A stretch of 64,000 nucleotides of DNA, from positions 8,866,001 to 8,930,000 of the forward strand of contig NZ_CP047020.1 of NCBI RefSeq assembly GCF_009796285.1, read 5' to 3'. This document shows, one piece after another, positions 15,105-23,447 of this stretch. A program made the translations under genes and the position numbers. Source of the DNA: Streptomyces broussonetiae (lineage in GTDB: Bacteria > Actinomycetota > Actinomycetes > Streptomycetales > Streptomycetaceae). The number at the start of each line of letters is the position of its first letter. Positions within the stretch are counted from its first letter, which is position 1. The notes under the pieces are model-generated. The model did no database searches and was not told where the DNA came from. It worked only from the letters and a program-made list of their open reading frames with translations.

Positions 15105-16301
15105 TCAGCCCTTGATCTCGGTCCAGGCCTGCACCCACTGGTCGTACGGCACGCACTTCACGTCCGTGCGGCCGTCGAGGCACTGAGCGATCGGCGTGTT
15201 CCAGAAGGCGATCTTCTTCCAGTAGCTCTCGTCGGCGGCGTGGTAGACCGTGCAGAAGCTCTTGTCACTGGTCTCGGCGCAGGCCCTGGAATTGGCCGGG
15301 GCCTCGCCGAAGTACTCGGCCACCTGGGCGTTGACCTTGGGCGAGACGATCCAGTTCAGCCATTTGTAGGCGCAGTTGGGGTGCTTGGCCTTGCTGTACA
15401 CCATCCAGGTGTCGGACCAGCCGGTCGAACCCTCCTTGGGCACGAACGCCTTGACCTTCGCGCCCTCGGAGGCGGCGAGGTTGGCGATGACCTGCCAGGT
15501 GGAACCGACCAAGGAGTCGCCGCTCTTGAAGGCGGAGACCTCCTTGAGATAGTCGCTCCAGTACTCGCCGATGTTCTTGTTCTGCTGCTTGAGCAGGGCC
15601 ACGGCGGCGTCGAACTGCTTCTGGTCGAGCGCATAGGGGTTGGTGATCTTCAACTCGGGCTTGGTGGCCTTGAGATAGAGGGCCGCGTCGGCGATGTAGA
15701 TCGGCGAGTCGTAGGCGGTGACATGTCCCTTGTACGGCGCGGCGTCGTCGAAGACGGCCGACCAGGAAGTGGGCGCGGGCCTGACCTTCCCGGTGTTGTA
15801 CATCAGCAGGTTGGCGCCCCGGCCGTGCGGGATGCCGTACATCCGACCCTTCACGGAGTTCCAGGCGCCGTTCTTCAACCCGGGGAAGATGTCCTTGTAG
15901 TTGGGGACCAGAGCGGTGTTGACGGGCGCGGCGTCACCGGAGGCGATCAGGCGCAGGGAGGCGTCGCCGGAGGCGGAGACGGCGTCGTACTCGCCGGTCT
16001 TCATCAGCTTGACCATCTCGTCCGAGCTGGCGGCGACCTTGGAGTGGACCTGGCAGCCGGTCTGCTTCTCGAAGCCGTGGACCCAGTCGGCCTTGGGGTC
16101 GTTGGAGCCGTCCTCGACGTAACCGGCCCAGGCGATCAGGTTCACCTGGCCCTCCGTCGCGCCGAGCTTCGTCGGGGCCTTGAGGGCCGGCGGGTTGAGT
16201 CCCGTGGCGGACGAGCCGCCGGAGCCGGAGGAGCCGCACGCGGCGGCGAGCAGCAGCGCGGCGGCCGCGGCGGCGGCCCGGGGGATGCGGTTGAGACGCA
16301 C
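15105..16301 (-). CDS. potD: Polyamine-type ABC transporter substrate-binding lipoprotein (PotD-like)
   Basis: About 398 residues. An upstream ATG at 16313 exists, but GTG 16301 has GGAG six bases ahead and gives a clean lipoprotein signal: RLNRIPR, a hydrophobic Ala/Leu stretch and lipobox LAAAC. The mature part (LIAWAGYVEDGS, SSDEMVKLMKTGEYDAVSASGDASLRLI, DSPIYIADAALYL) is the PotD/PotF binding-protein fold. It is lipid-anchored outside the membrane, captures the ligand and delivers it to PotBC. Putrescine, spermidine or GABA-like ligands are all possible. Confidence 0.9.
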   Translation of the reverse strand: MRLNRIPRAAAAAAALLLAAACGSSGSGGSSATGLNPPALKAPTKLGATEGQVNLIAWAGYVEDGSNDPKADWVHGFEKQTGCQVHSKVAASSDEMVKLMKTGEYDAVSASGDASLRLIASGDAAPVNTALVPNYKDIFPGLKNGAWNSVKGRMYGIPHGRGANLLMYNTGKVRPAPTSWSAVFDDAAPYKGHVTAYDSPIYIADAALYLKATKPELKITNPYALDQKQFDAAVALLKQQNKNIGEYWSDYLKEVSAFKSGDSLVGSTWQVIANLAASEGAKVKAFVPKEGSTGWSDTWMVYSKAKHPNCAYKWLNWIVSPKVNAQVAEYFGEAPANSRACAETSDKSFCTVYHAADESYWKKIAFWNTPIAQCLDGRTDVKCVPYDQWVQAWTEIKG

Positions 16302-16322
16302 GACGTTCTCCATGGGGACGTA

Positions 16323-16354
16323 GCGGTGGGGGAGAGGTGCGGTGGGGGAGAGGG
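16323..16354. repeat. 16-bp tandem duplication between potA and potD
   Basis: GCGGTGGGGGAGAGGT (16323-16338) is followed directly by GCGGTGGGGGAGAGGG. In the transcript it is pyrimidine-rich leader sequence between the potA stop and potD start. Confidence 0.7.
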
Positions 16355-16355
16355 G

Positions 16356-17387
16356 TCAGGAGGGCAGCCGTACGGCGTGCCGGCGCTGCCAGGCCAGGCG
16401 CACCCGGGTGCCGCGGTAGGCGGCGACGTCCTCGGAGGAGGTCTCCAGGTTCTGCTGGAGCGCGGTGAGCCGGCCGCCGCCGTCGAGATCGACCATGAAC
16501 CGGGTGGCGTCACCGAGATAGACGACCTCGGCGACGGTGCCGGTGACGGTGGCCTGTTCCGGCTCGTCGGCCTCGGCGGACTCCTTCAGCACACGGATCT
16601 TCTCGGGCCGGATGTTGTACAAGCCGGGGGCGCCGACGATCCGGTGGGCGGCCTCCGCGTCGAGCAGGTTCGAGGTGCCGACGAAGGATGCGACGAAGGA
16701 GGTCGCCGGGCGTTCGTAGATCTCTGCGGGCGTGCCGACCTGGGCGATGCGGCCCTGGTCGAACACGGCGATGCGGTCGCTCATCGTCAGGGCCTCCTCC
16801 TGGTCGTGGGTGACGAAGACGAAGGTGATGCCGACCTCCCGCTGGAGTGCCTTGAGTTCGACCTGCATCTGCTCGCGCAGCTTCAGGTCGAGGGCGCCGA
16901 GCGGCTCGTCCAGCAGCAGCACCCGGGGCCGGCCGACGAGCGCGCGGGCGAGCGCGACGCGCTGGCGCTGGCCGCCGGAGAGCTGGGCCGGGCGGCGCTG
17001 GCCGTAACCCTCCAGGCGGACCTCGGCGAGGGCCTTGCGGGCGCGGACGAGGCGTTCGGCCTTGGGTACCTTGCGGACCTTCAGCCCGTAGGCGACGTTC
17101 TGTTCCACCGTCATGTGCGGGAAGAGCGCGTAGTCCTGGAACACGGTGTGCACGTCCCGCTCGAACGGGGCGAGGCCGGTGACCTCCTGTCCGGCGAGTT
17201 CGATCCGGCCCCGGTCCGGTGTCTCGAACCCGGCGACGAGCCTGAGGACGGTCGTCTTGCCGGACCCGGACGGGCCGAGCATCGAGAAGAACTCGCCGTC
17301 CCGTATCTCCAGGTCGACCCCGTCCACAGCGGTCGTCTCACCGAACGACTTCCGCAGGTCCTGAAGCCGGATCGCCATTCCCTCCAT
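16356..17387 (-). CDS. potA: Polyamine-type ABC transporter ATP-binding protein (PotA-like)
   Basis: 343 residues from the ATG at 17387 (AAAGG seven bases ahead). Walker A is GPSGSGKTT, the Q-loop lies in TVFQDYALFPHMTV, the ABC signature is LSGGQRQR, Walker B is VLLLDEPLGALD, and the switch His is VTHDQEE. A C-terminal TOBE domain (about 255-340) follows. It energises import by PotBC. First gene of the operon, divergent from the GntR gene across 110 bp with two inverted repeats. Confidence 0.92.
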   Translation of the reverse strand: MEGMAIRLQDLRKSFGETTAVDGVDLEIRDGEFFSMLGPSGSGKTTVLRLVAGFETPDRGRIELAGQEVTGLAPFERDVHTVFQDYALFPHMTVEQNVAYGLKVRKVPKAERLVRARKALAEVRLEGYGQRRPAQLSGGQRQRVALARALVGRPRVLLLDEPLGALDLKLREQMQVELKALQREVGITFVFVTHDQEEALTMSDRIAVFDQGRIAQVGTPAEIYERPATSFVASFVGTSNLLDAEAAHRIVGAPGLYNIRPEKIRVLKESAEADEPEQATVTGTVAEVVYLGDATRFMVDLDGGGRLTALQQNLETSSEDVAAYRGTRVRLAWQRRHAVRLPS

Positions 17388-17426
17388 ACGGGAACCTTTC
17401 TGGCTCGCTGTACGTTGCCGTAAACA

Positions 17427-17475
17427 TATGAAGTCATAGTTCATAGCTCAAGAGCCCGTTGAGGTAAAGCTTGAG
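17427..17475. promoter_or_regulatory. Divergent promoter with two inverted repeats (putative GntR operators)
   Basis: TATGAA (17427-17432) pairs with TTCATA (17440-17445), and CTCAAG (17447-17452) pairs with CTTGAG (17470-17475). Both lie in the gap between potA and the GntR gene, an expected site for the FadR/GntR-type regulator. Confidence 0.6.
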
Positions 17476-17496
17476 TCGGCACACGAGGTGGTGGCC

Positions 17497-18237
17497 GTGA
17501 AGCAGGTCGAGATCGAGGACGCCGCCCGCAAGGCCGTGTTCAGCCCGGTGGACAGCCGGGCCCGGGTGGACGCGGTCGTGCGCCGCATTGGTGACGCGAT
17601 AGAGCTGGGCCTCTTCGCCGACGGCGAGCAACTGCCCGGCGAGAGCGAACTGGCCGGTCAGCTGGGCGTCTCCACGGTCACCCTGCGCGAGGCGCTCATG
17701 GCTCTGCGGCAGCAGGGCCTGGTCACCACCCGCCGCGGCCGGGGCGGCGGCAGCTTCGTCTCCCTGCCCGAAGTGCCCGCCGACGACCGCCTCAAGGCGC
17801 GGCTGCACGGCTGGAGCACCGAGGGGCTGCGCGACCTCGGCGACCACTGGGCCGCTCTGTCCGGCGCCGCCGCCCGGCTCGCCGCCCAGCGCACCGAACC
17901 CGAGGACCTTCGCCAACTGCGCCGAACTGCACAGGAGTTGACACATGCCGAGGACGCGGCGACCCGCGGCAGGCTGTACGGCCGCTTCCACGTCGAACTC
18001 GCGGCGGCGGCCCAGTCCGCCCGGCTCACCCGCGAACAAGTCTGCCTGCAGAGCGAGATCGGTGCGCTGCTCTGCCTCGTCCTGTCCGGCGACGCATATG
18101 GTGAAGAAGTTGCGGACCGTCATCGCGCCGTGATCTCCGCCGTGCAGGATGGGGCGCACGAAACGGCCGGCACGCTGGCCGAGCGGTGCGTCAGGGAGTC
18201 GACGGCGCGGCTAGTCGCCGTACGCCTCACCCTCTGA
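17497..18237 (+). CDS. FadR/GntR family transcriptional regulator
   Basis: 246 residues from GTG 17497 (GAGG eight bases ahead; GTGs at 17488 and 17491 are alternatives). The winged HTH is GEQLPGESELAGQLGVSTVT then LREALMALRQQGLVTTRRGRGGG, typical of GntR. The C-terminal helical FCD-like domain contains FHVELAAAAQS. Divergent from potA and 37 bp ahead of the cache-domain gene. It likely senses the imported compound or a catabolite and represses the pot operon. Confidence 0.88.
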   Translation: MKQVEIEDAARKAVFSPVDSRARVDAVVRRIGDAIELGLFADGEQLPGESELAGQLGVSTVTLREALMALRQQGLVTTRRGRGGGSFVSLPEVPADDRLKARLHGWSTEGLRDLGDHWAALSGAAARLAAQRTEPEDLRQLRRTAQELTHAEDAATRGRLYGRFHVELAAAAQSARLTREQVCLQSEIGALLCLVLSGDAYGEEVADRHRAVISAVQDGAHETAGTLAERCVRESTARLVAVRLTL

Positions 18238-18274
18238 CCGCGCCGCGTCCGGTTCCCGTCCGCTGGAGGACACC

Positions 18275-19036
18275 ATGGGCTGGAGTCCCGCGCTCGCCAC
18301 CCTGGACACGGATCCGCAGACCTGGGTGGCCGCACAGGTGGGCGGTGCGCTCGAGGCCGTCTTCGAGACGGTCACCGCCGTCCGCGCCGAGACGGCGGCA
18401 CTGCTCCACCGGGTCGCCGCGCAGGACCGGCGTCCCGCCAGTGCCGACCTCGCCGCCCTGCGCCCCGCACTGCACCGGCACCTGACCCACGAGGACCTCG
18501 TCTCCGGCGCCGGCTTCGTCGCCGCCCCCGGCCTGCTCGCCGACGTACCCGGGTGGCTGGAGTGGTGGCAGTCGGGCGCCGACGGCGACGTGCGTCCGCT
18601 GCTGCTCGACCTCGACCCCGGACAGTCGGCGTATGCCGACTACACGCACTGGGACTGGTTTGCACTGCCCCGCGACACCGGTCGCCGGGCCGTGGCCGGA
18701 CCCTACGTCGACTACCTCTGCTCCGACGAGTACAGCCTCACGCTGTCCGAACCCGTCCGGATCCGGGGCCGGTTCGCCGGAGTGGCCGCCGCCGACGTGT
18801 ATCTGCGGCACTTCGAGGCGGCTGTCCTGCCGCTGCTGCGGCGCCTGGAGCGACCGGCCCATCTGGTGAACGCGCGCGGCCGGGTCGCCGCCTCCGCCGA
18901 CCCTGCCCACCTGGCCGGTTCCCTCACCAAGGGCCCGGACTTGGGTGCACTGCTCAGCGCGGCGCGGCCCGGCACGCACGACGGCATGCGCCTGGTGCCG
19001 TGCGGGGGCGTGCCCCTGGTGCTGGTTCTGGCCTGA
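18275..19036 (+). CDS. Cache-like ligand-sensing domain protein
   Basis: A 253-residue soluble protein downstream of the GntR gene on the same strand. Residues about 95-200 (DYTHWDWFALPRDTGRRAV, then GPYVDYLCSDEYSLTLSEPV) follow the cache pattern of a YW.R-like strand, a DxxxGPYVDY loop and beta-strands, as in extracytoplasmic sensor domains, but no signal peptide or membrane span is seen. In actinobacteria such proteins accompany GntR genes beside polyamine or amino-acid transporters. Probably a cytoplasmic ligand-binding partner of the regulator; inferred from context. Confidence 0.72.
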   Translation: MGWSPALATLDTDPQTWVAAQVGGALEAVFETVTAVRAETAALLHRVAAQDRRPASADLAALRPALHRHLTHEDLVSGAGFVAAPGLLADVPGWLEWWQSGADGDVRPLLLDLDPGQSAYADYTHWDWFALPRDTGRRAVAGPYVDYLCSDEYSLTLSEPVRIRGRFAGVAAADVYLRHFEAAVLPLLRRLERPAHLVNARGRVAASADPAHLAGSLTKGPDLGALLSAARPGTHDGMRLVPCGGVPLVLVLA

Positions 19037-19175
19037 GGCTGCCTCACGCGGCGGCGGTCATCGCATCCGTTCGGACTTCGCCGCCCGTGCCCGCAACGTG
19101 TACCGCGAAGCCCCGCCGCATGCACAACTGATCCAACAGCGGCCGGATGCACGCCGTACGCCTCCCACGCCGCCG

Positions 19176-19994
19176 TCAGGCCCCGGGTGCCGCCTGCGGG
19201 GGACGGCCCGGCAGTGGCCGGACCGTGAGGGTCTGCTGGGCCTGGCCGACCGGGCCGTGCAGGTCGTGCAGGACGCTGCTGGTCAGGCCCTGGCCGGTCG
19301 GGCCGAAGACGACCGTGGTGTCCAACCCGACCCAGCGGCCCTCCGGTTGGCGGTGGAGGTGGATCGTCAGGTCGACGTTGGGGAACATCCACTCGGTCGG
19401 CGAGCGCCGTACCGCGATGCCGTTCGCGGTGTCGATCAGGGCGACGTAGGACGCGAGAGGGGTGCTCGGTTCGCCGGCGACGAGATCGAGGTGCGTGGAG
19501 ATCCAGGCCGTGGCGCGGCCCGGCTCCGCGGGAGCGAGCGGCCGGAAGTCGACGGACGCGCAGTGTCCGCCGGGCCAGACTGAGCCCAGCGACCGCGCGG
19601 CGATCGCGTCCGGCGGCGGGGCGAGACGGGTGTCACCGCCGCCGGCCACGGCGCGGGTGTCCCCCTCGGCCAGCAGCCAGGCGCGCGCCCGCACGGCCGT
19701 CCGTCCCGCGATGTCCACGACCGCTTCGAGGAGTTCGATGGTGCGGCCGGGCCGGATCGACTCCACCCGGATCTCGCACTCGTCCAGCGCGAGCCGCCCC
19801 AGGATGTCGAAGCTGATCCGGGAGACCAGCAGTCCGCCCTGCCGCGGCCGCTCGGCGAGATACCCGTCGATCGCGTGGACGACAAGACCGGCGAGCGGGC
19901 TGAAGTGCATCTCGTCGGTGTCCCACGCGCCGCTCGCGTGCGCCGTGGGCTTGTAGTGGTGCGGGTCGATGCGTTCGAAGTAGCTCGCGGACAA
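19176..19994 (-). CDS. Acyl-CoA thioesterase-like protein, double hotdog (TesB-type)
   Basis: 272 residues from TTG 19994, with GAGGAG eight bases ahead; a longer frame adds 21 unrelated residues. It begins SASYFERIDPHHYKPTAHASGAWD. Two hotdog halves are visible: the first around GLLVSRISFDILGRLAL with RPGRTIELLEAVV, the second around VDLTIHLHRQPEGRWVGLDTTVVFGPTGQG. This matches actinobacterial thioesterase-family proteins related to TesB, which hydrolyse acyl-CoA. The Lrp gene lies upstream on the same strand. Confidence 0.82.
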   Translation of the reverse strand: MSASYFERIDPHHYKPTAHASGAWDTDEMHFSPLAGLVVHAIDGYLAERPRQGGLLVSRISFDILGRLALDECEIRVESIRPGRTIELLEAVVDIAGRTAVRARAWLLAEGDTRAVAGGGDTRLAPPPDAIAARSLGSVWPGGHCASVDFRPLAPAEPGRATAWISTHLDLVAGEPSTPLASYVALIDTANGIAVRRSPTEWMFPNVDLTIHLHRQPEGRWVGLDTTVVFGPTGQGLTSSVLHDLHGPVGQAQQTLTVRPLPGRPPQAAPGA

Positions 19995-20073
19995 CGGGTG
20001 ACTCTCCTCGGGGTGTCCATGATCACGGGGCGTCGAGCAGGTACGTGCACGGTACATCCTGCTCGCGGCGCGC

Positions 20074-20532
20074 TCACGGGCCGGACTTGATCGCCTTCAT
20101 GGTCAGATGGGAGTCGATGCGCAGGACACAGGGCTGTGCGCTGAGCTTGTCCACCAGGAAGGCCTCGTACGCGGCGTGGTCGGCGACGGCGACGCGGACG
20201 AAATAGTCCGGGCGGCCGTACATCCGGCGGAACTCGACGACCTCCTCGTATCCGGCCACGATGTCCTCGAACTCCAGGAACGTCGTGCGGTCGTTGGCGC
20301 TGACCTCGATGTCGATCAGCACCTCCAGCCCGCGGCTGAGCGCCTCGGGGTCCACCACCGCCCGGTATCCCGTGATGACACCGGCCTCCTCCAGCCGTTT
20401 GACCCGGCGCAGGCAGGGCGGCGGGGTCAGCCCCACCCGCTGGGCCAGCTCGACGTTGGTCAGCCGCCCGTCCTGGCGCAGGTGAAACAGAATGTCCCGA
20501 TCGATGGCATCAAGGCTCGCTTCATTGCGCAT
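20074..20532 (-). CDS. Lrp/AsnC family transcriptional regulator
   Basis: 152 residues. The HTH is LDAIDRDILFHLRQDGRLTN then ELAQRVGLTPPPCLRRVKRLEEAGVI, followed by a RAM effector domain (VLIDIEVSANDRTTFLEFE...). Such proteins sense amino acids. There is no ribosome site before the ATG, so the mRNA may be leaderless. Divergent from azlCD across 62 bp holding a GACATTTT-type inverted repeat; it very probably controls that amino-acid exporter, a common arrangement. Confidence 0.92.
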   Translation of the reverse strand: MRNEASLDAIDRDILFHLRQDGRLTNVELAQRVGLTPPPCLRRVKRLEEAGVITGYRAVVDPEALSRGLEVLIDIEVSANDRTTFLEFEDIVAGYEEVVEFRRMYGRPDYFVRVAVADHAAYEAFLVDKLSAQPCVLRIDSHLTMKAIKSGP

Positions 20533-20545
20533 GAGGGCATCGTAC

Positions 20546-20592
20546 GGACATTTTTGGCAACCATATGGCGCACAGTCTGTCCTAAAATGTCT
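20546..20592. promoter_or_regulatory. Lrp-type inverted repeat in the lrp-azlC gap
   Basis: GGACATTTTTGG (20546-20557) and CCTAAAATGTCT (20581-20592) form an inverted pair, 35 bp centre to centre, flanking an AT-richer core. They are positioned to serve both divergent promoters, and the downstream arm ends 3 bp before the azlC ATG. Confidence 0.7.
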
Positions 20593-20594
20593 CC

Positions 20595-21344
20595 ATGTGT
20601 ATATCTCCTGCCGTCGGCCGGGACGCGTCCCTGTCCATGGCCGTCCCGCCGGCGCGGACCCCCTCCGAGGCGCGGGCCGCGCTGCGGGACTCCGCCTCCG
20701 TCGGACTGGGGTTCGTCCCGCTCGGAGTCGCCTTCGGTGTCCTCGTCGCCCACTCCGGGGTCGACTGGTGGTGGGCGAGCCTGTCCAGCGCGCTGGTCTA
20801 CGGCGGGTCCTTCGAGTTCCTGCTCATCGGCCTGGTCACCGCAGCCGTACCGCTGGCCTCGGTCGCCGTCTCCGCGTTCCTGGTGAACGTGCGGCACGTC
20901 TTCTATGCCCTGTCCTTCCCGCTGGACCGGGTGCGGAGCCGGCTCGGCAAGGCGTACGGCACCTTCGCGCTGTGCGACGAGGCCTACGCGCTGACCGCGG
21001 GCGAGCAGGCCCGCGCCTGGTCCGGCCGCCGGATCCTCTGGCTCCAGCTCTTCCTGCACCTGTACTGGGCCGGCGGTGCCACGGCCGGGGCGCTGCTCGG
21101 GTCCCTCGTCCCCGATCGTGTCCAGGGCCTGGACTTCGCCCTCACCGCGCTGTTCACCGTGCTGGCGCTGGAGGCCGTCCGGGACCGGCGGCGCGATCTG
21201 CCGACGCCGGCGCTGGCTCTGCTCAGCGCGCTCGCCGCCCGGCTGCTCTTCCCGGGCGGCCTGCTGATCGCCGCCTTCGCCCTGTTCACCGCCGGGCTCC
21301 TCGTCCGGCACCTGACCGCCAAGGACCGCCCGCGCCATGCCTGA
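20595..21344 (+). CDS. azlC: AzlC family branched-chain amino acid exporter subunit
   Basis: A 249-residue membrane protein. The family signature is clear: LGFVPLGVAFGVLVAHSG, LVYGGSFEFLLIGLV, NVRHVFYALSF and FALCDEAYAL. With AzlD it forms a branched-chain amino acid export system. The ATG at 20595 follows the Lrp repeat directly without a ribosome site; ATG 20637 (MAVPPARTPSEAR) is an alternative start. It overlaps azlD by 8 bp. Confidence 0.92.
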   Translation: MCISPAVGRDASLSMAVPPARTPSEARAALRDSASVGLGFVPLGVAFGVLVAHSGVDWWWASLSSALVYGGSFEFLLIGLVTAAVPLASVAVSAFLVNVRHVFYALSFPLDRVRSRLGKAYGTFALCDEAYALTAGEQARAWSGRRILWLQLFLHLYWAGGATAGALLGSLVPDRVQGLDFALTALFTVLALEAVRDRRRDLPTPALALLSALAARLLFPGGLLIAAFALFTAGLLVRHLTAKDRPRHA

Positions 21345-21666
21345 CACGCCGTACCTCGTCGCCGCGGTCCTCGTCTCCGCCGCCGTCACCTGGGCCCTGC
21401 GCGCCCTGCCCTTCGCCGTGCTCGGCCGGCTGCGTGCGAGCCGCACCATGGGGTATCTCCAGTCCCGGATGCCCGCCGGGATCATGGTGATCCTGGTCGT
21501 GTACTGCCTGCGCGACCTGCCGGTCACCCGCACCGCCGTACTGGCTCCGCTCGCGGCGCTCGCCGTCACCGTCGGCGTGCACCTGTGGCGACGCAACGCG
21601 CCGCTGAGCATCCTGGCCGGCACCGCGGTCGACATCGCGCTGGCCAGCACGGTCTTCGCGCACTGA
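21337..21666 (+). CDS. azlD: AzlD family branched-chain amino acid exporter subunit
   Basis: A 109-residue, four-span membrane protein: TPYLVAAVLVSAAVTWALRALPFAVLG in the first part, then YLQSRMPAGIMVILVVYCLRD. Length and the ALPF and MPxGIM motifs are typical of AzlD, the small partner of AzlC. Translationally coupled by the 8-bp overlap. A convergent hairpin terminator follows. Confidence 0.9.
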   Translation: MPDTPYLVAAVLVSAAVTWALRALPFAVLGRLRASRTMGYLQSRMPAGIMVILVVYCLRDLPVTRTAVLAPLAALAVTVGVHLWRRNAPLSILAGTAVDIALASTVFAH

Positions 21667-21674
21667 CACACGTC

Positions 21675-21709
21675 GACCCGGGTCCGGCCTCGTCGGCGGT
21701 ACCCGGGTC
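21675..21709. terminator. Bidirectional hairpin terminator
   Basis: GACCCGGGT (21675-21683) pairs with ACCCGGGTC (21701-21709), a perfect 9-bp stem between the convergent azlD and azoreductase genes. Confidence 0.7.
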
Positions 21710-21722
21710 GGACGGGGCGGGC

Positions 21723-22373
21723 TCAGGCGGCCAGGCGCTCCACGAGCTGTCCGGCCTTCGTGGCGGCCTGCTCCAGGGCGCGGTCGCGGGAGGCCTCGTA
21801 CAGCGGCACCAGCTCGGCCATCGCCGGGTTCTGCGGGGCCATCGTCAGCTCCGGGACGATGAAGTCGACGTCCAGGCCGAGGCCGGTGCCGAGGACGGCG
21901 CCGAGGTAGTTGCGCACGTACTCGAAGTCCTCGCGCGGGGTGCCCGGCTCGTACGAGCCGCCGCGGCTCGCGACGACGGTCACCGGGGTGCCCTTGGCGG
22001 ACTGGGTCTCGCCCGCGGTGCGGCCCATCAGGACCACGTTGTCCAGCCAGGCCTTGAGGGTCGAGGGAACCGTGAAGTTGTACATCGGCGCGCCGATCAG
22101 CACCGCGTCCGCCTGCTCCAGCTCCTCGATCAGCCGGACGCGCTCGGCGAAGGCCGAGGCCTGCTCGGGCGTGTGGGCGGCGGGGTCCACGAAACCGGCG
22201 GTGTGCGAGGCGGCGGTGATGTGCGGGACGGGCTCGGCGTTCAGGTCGCGGTAGACGACCGTGCCCTCGGGGTGCTGCTCCTCCCAGTGCTTGCGGAAGG
22301 CCGCGGTCACGGCCCGCGAGGCCGAGGCCTCGGCCGGGAACAAGGACGAGTCGATGTGCAGCAGGGTGGCCAT
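21723..22373 (-). CDS. azoR: FMN-dependent NADH-azoreductase
   Basis: 216 residues from ATG 22373 (GGAG seven bases ahead; a longer frame adds 22 unrelated residues). The flavodoxin-like fold begins MATLLHIDSSLFPAEASASR, where the SS...S loop binds FMN phosphate. IGAPMYNFTVPSTLKAWLDN is the AzoR signature, and ASRGGSYEPG is another. It reduces quinones and azo compounds with NADH. Divergent from an HxlR regulator, a standard pairing for electrophile-responsive control. Confidence 0.92.
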   Translation of the reverse strand: MATLLHIDSSLFPAEASASRAVTAAFRKHWEEQHPEGTVVYRDLNAEPVPHITAASHTAGFVDPAAHTPEQASAFAERVRLIEELEQADAVLIGAPMYNFTVPSTLKAWLDNVVLMGRTAGETQSAKGTPVTVVASRGGSYEPGTPREDFEYVRNYLGAVLGTGLGLDVDFIVPELTMAPQNPAMAELVPLYEASRDRALEQAATKAGQLVERLAA

Positions 22374-22445
22374 GGGGGACTCCAGGAATCGGAAAGGGTA
22401 GCCGGGCGCCGAGACGCCGGGCTGAATTTTCGTACTCAACTATGG

Positions 22446-22502
22446 ATAGCACAGGGACTTACTTTTTTTCATCCCCATACGGTGAGGTAGTACCCTGATC
22501 AC
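22446..22502. promoter_or_regulatory. AT-rich divergent promoter, azoR-hxlR
   Basis: A locally AT-rich stretch (ACTTACTTTTTTTCATCC, then GGTGAGGTAGTA) stands out against the GC-rich flanks. It has a loose ACTTAC/GTAGT dyad of the kind HxlR regulators bind. Confidence 0.4.
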
Positions 22503-22895
22503 ATGGCGGCGGAGCAGAACCACGACAGCGCGGCGTGCAAGCGGGTGGACGACGGCATCACCCGTGTCTTCCAGCTGCTGGGAAAGCGCTGGAGCGGTCC
22601 GATCGTGGCCGTCCTGGTGGAACAGCCCGCACACTTCGCCGACCTGCGCCGCGCCGTCCCCGGCATCAGCGAACGCATGCTGTCCGACCGGCTCGCCGAA
22701 CTCGGCGGGGCCGGCCTCGTCGTGCGCGAGGTCGACGAGGGCCCGCCGCTGCGCGTCTCCTACCGGCTGACCGAGGCCGGGGCCGCCCTGGAGCCCGCAT
22801 TGCGGGAGCTGGGGGAGTGGGCGAAGGTCCATCTGCCGGACGCGCCCGGGTGCCCCGGGGCGTTGGCGGACCGGGCGGCGGGGGCAACGTCGTAG
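22503..22895 (+). CDS. HxlR family transcriptional regulator
   Basis: 130 residues. The winged HTH shows the HxlR pattern: CKRVDDGITRVFQLLGKRWSG, then FADLRRAVPGISERMLSDRL and LVVREVDEGPPLRVSYRLTE. An early Cys at residue 11 (SAACKRV) is the position used as a redox/electrophile sensor in family members. It likely represses the divergent azoreductase until quinone or other stress occurs. No clear ribosome site close to the ATG. Confidence 0.9.
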   Translation: MAAEQNHDSAACKRVDDGITRVFQLLGKRWSGPIVAVLVEQPAHFADLRRAVPGISERMLSDRLAELGGAGLVVREVDEGPPLRVSYRLTEAGAALEPALRELGEWAKVHLPDAPGCPGALADRAAGATS

Positions 22896-22906
22896 AGACC
22901 GGACCG

Positions 22907-23335
22907 ATGGGGATGTACATGACGCTCACGCTGGAAGACCGGCTTGCCATCACCGAGTTGATCTCGATGCACGGCCACCTCGTGGACGCCGGCCAACTCG
23001 ACCGGCTGGACCGGCTGTTCACCCCGGACGTCGTCTACGACGTGACCGATTTCGGCCAGGACCCGCTCATCGGGCTGCCCGCCGTCCGGCAGGCGGCGCT
23101 CGCGCTCGGCGCCGGCAATCCCGTCGCCCATCACGTCACCAACGTCGTCGTGCACGAGGGGGCGGACGGCCGGGTGCGCGCCCGGTCCAAGGGTCTCGGC
23201 GTCAGGGCGGACGGCACCTGCGGTTCCGTCACCTACGACGACACCCTTGTCCGTACCTCCGACGGCTGGCGGATCAGCCACCGGGTGCTGACCGCACGGC
23301 GTGTCCCCCTGAACGGCGTGACCGGGACCGGCTGA
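22907..23335 (+). CDS. SnoaL/NTF2-like domain protein
   Basis: 142 residues (or 138 from ATG 22919, which has the better GGGGA spacing). LEDRLAITELISMHGHLVDA, LDRLFTPDVVYDVTDFG and HHVTNVVVHEGADGRVRARS are the alpha+beta barrel signature of SnoaL_4-type proteins, small cyclases, isomerases or ligand-binding proteins. It lies 11 bp after the hxlR stop on the same strand, so it is likely co-transcribed and linked to the same stress or aromatic substrate. Confidence 0.82.
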   Translation: MGMYMTLTLEDRLAITELISMHGHLVDAGQLDRLDRLFTPDVVYDVTDFGQDPLIGLPAVRQAALALGAGNPVAHHVTNVVVHEGADGRVRARSKGLGVRADGTCGSVTYDDTLVRTSDGWRISHRVLTARRVPLNGVTGTG

Positions 23336-23447
23336 GCCGCGTGCGGGGGCTGTCCCCCGTTCCGGTGCACCGGGTCGCCGGATGGTGCGGGGCAGAGGCG
23401 ACCAGGAACGGTGGTGTCCTGCGAGCACTCACCGGAAGGACACGAAC

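Noticed and set aside
14874..17423. An 849-codon plus-strand frame opposite the pot genes
   Set aside because: Mirror of potB, potD and potA codon bias; no family similarity or ribosome site.
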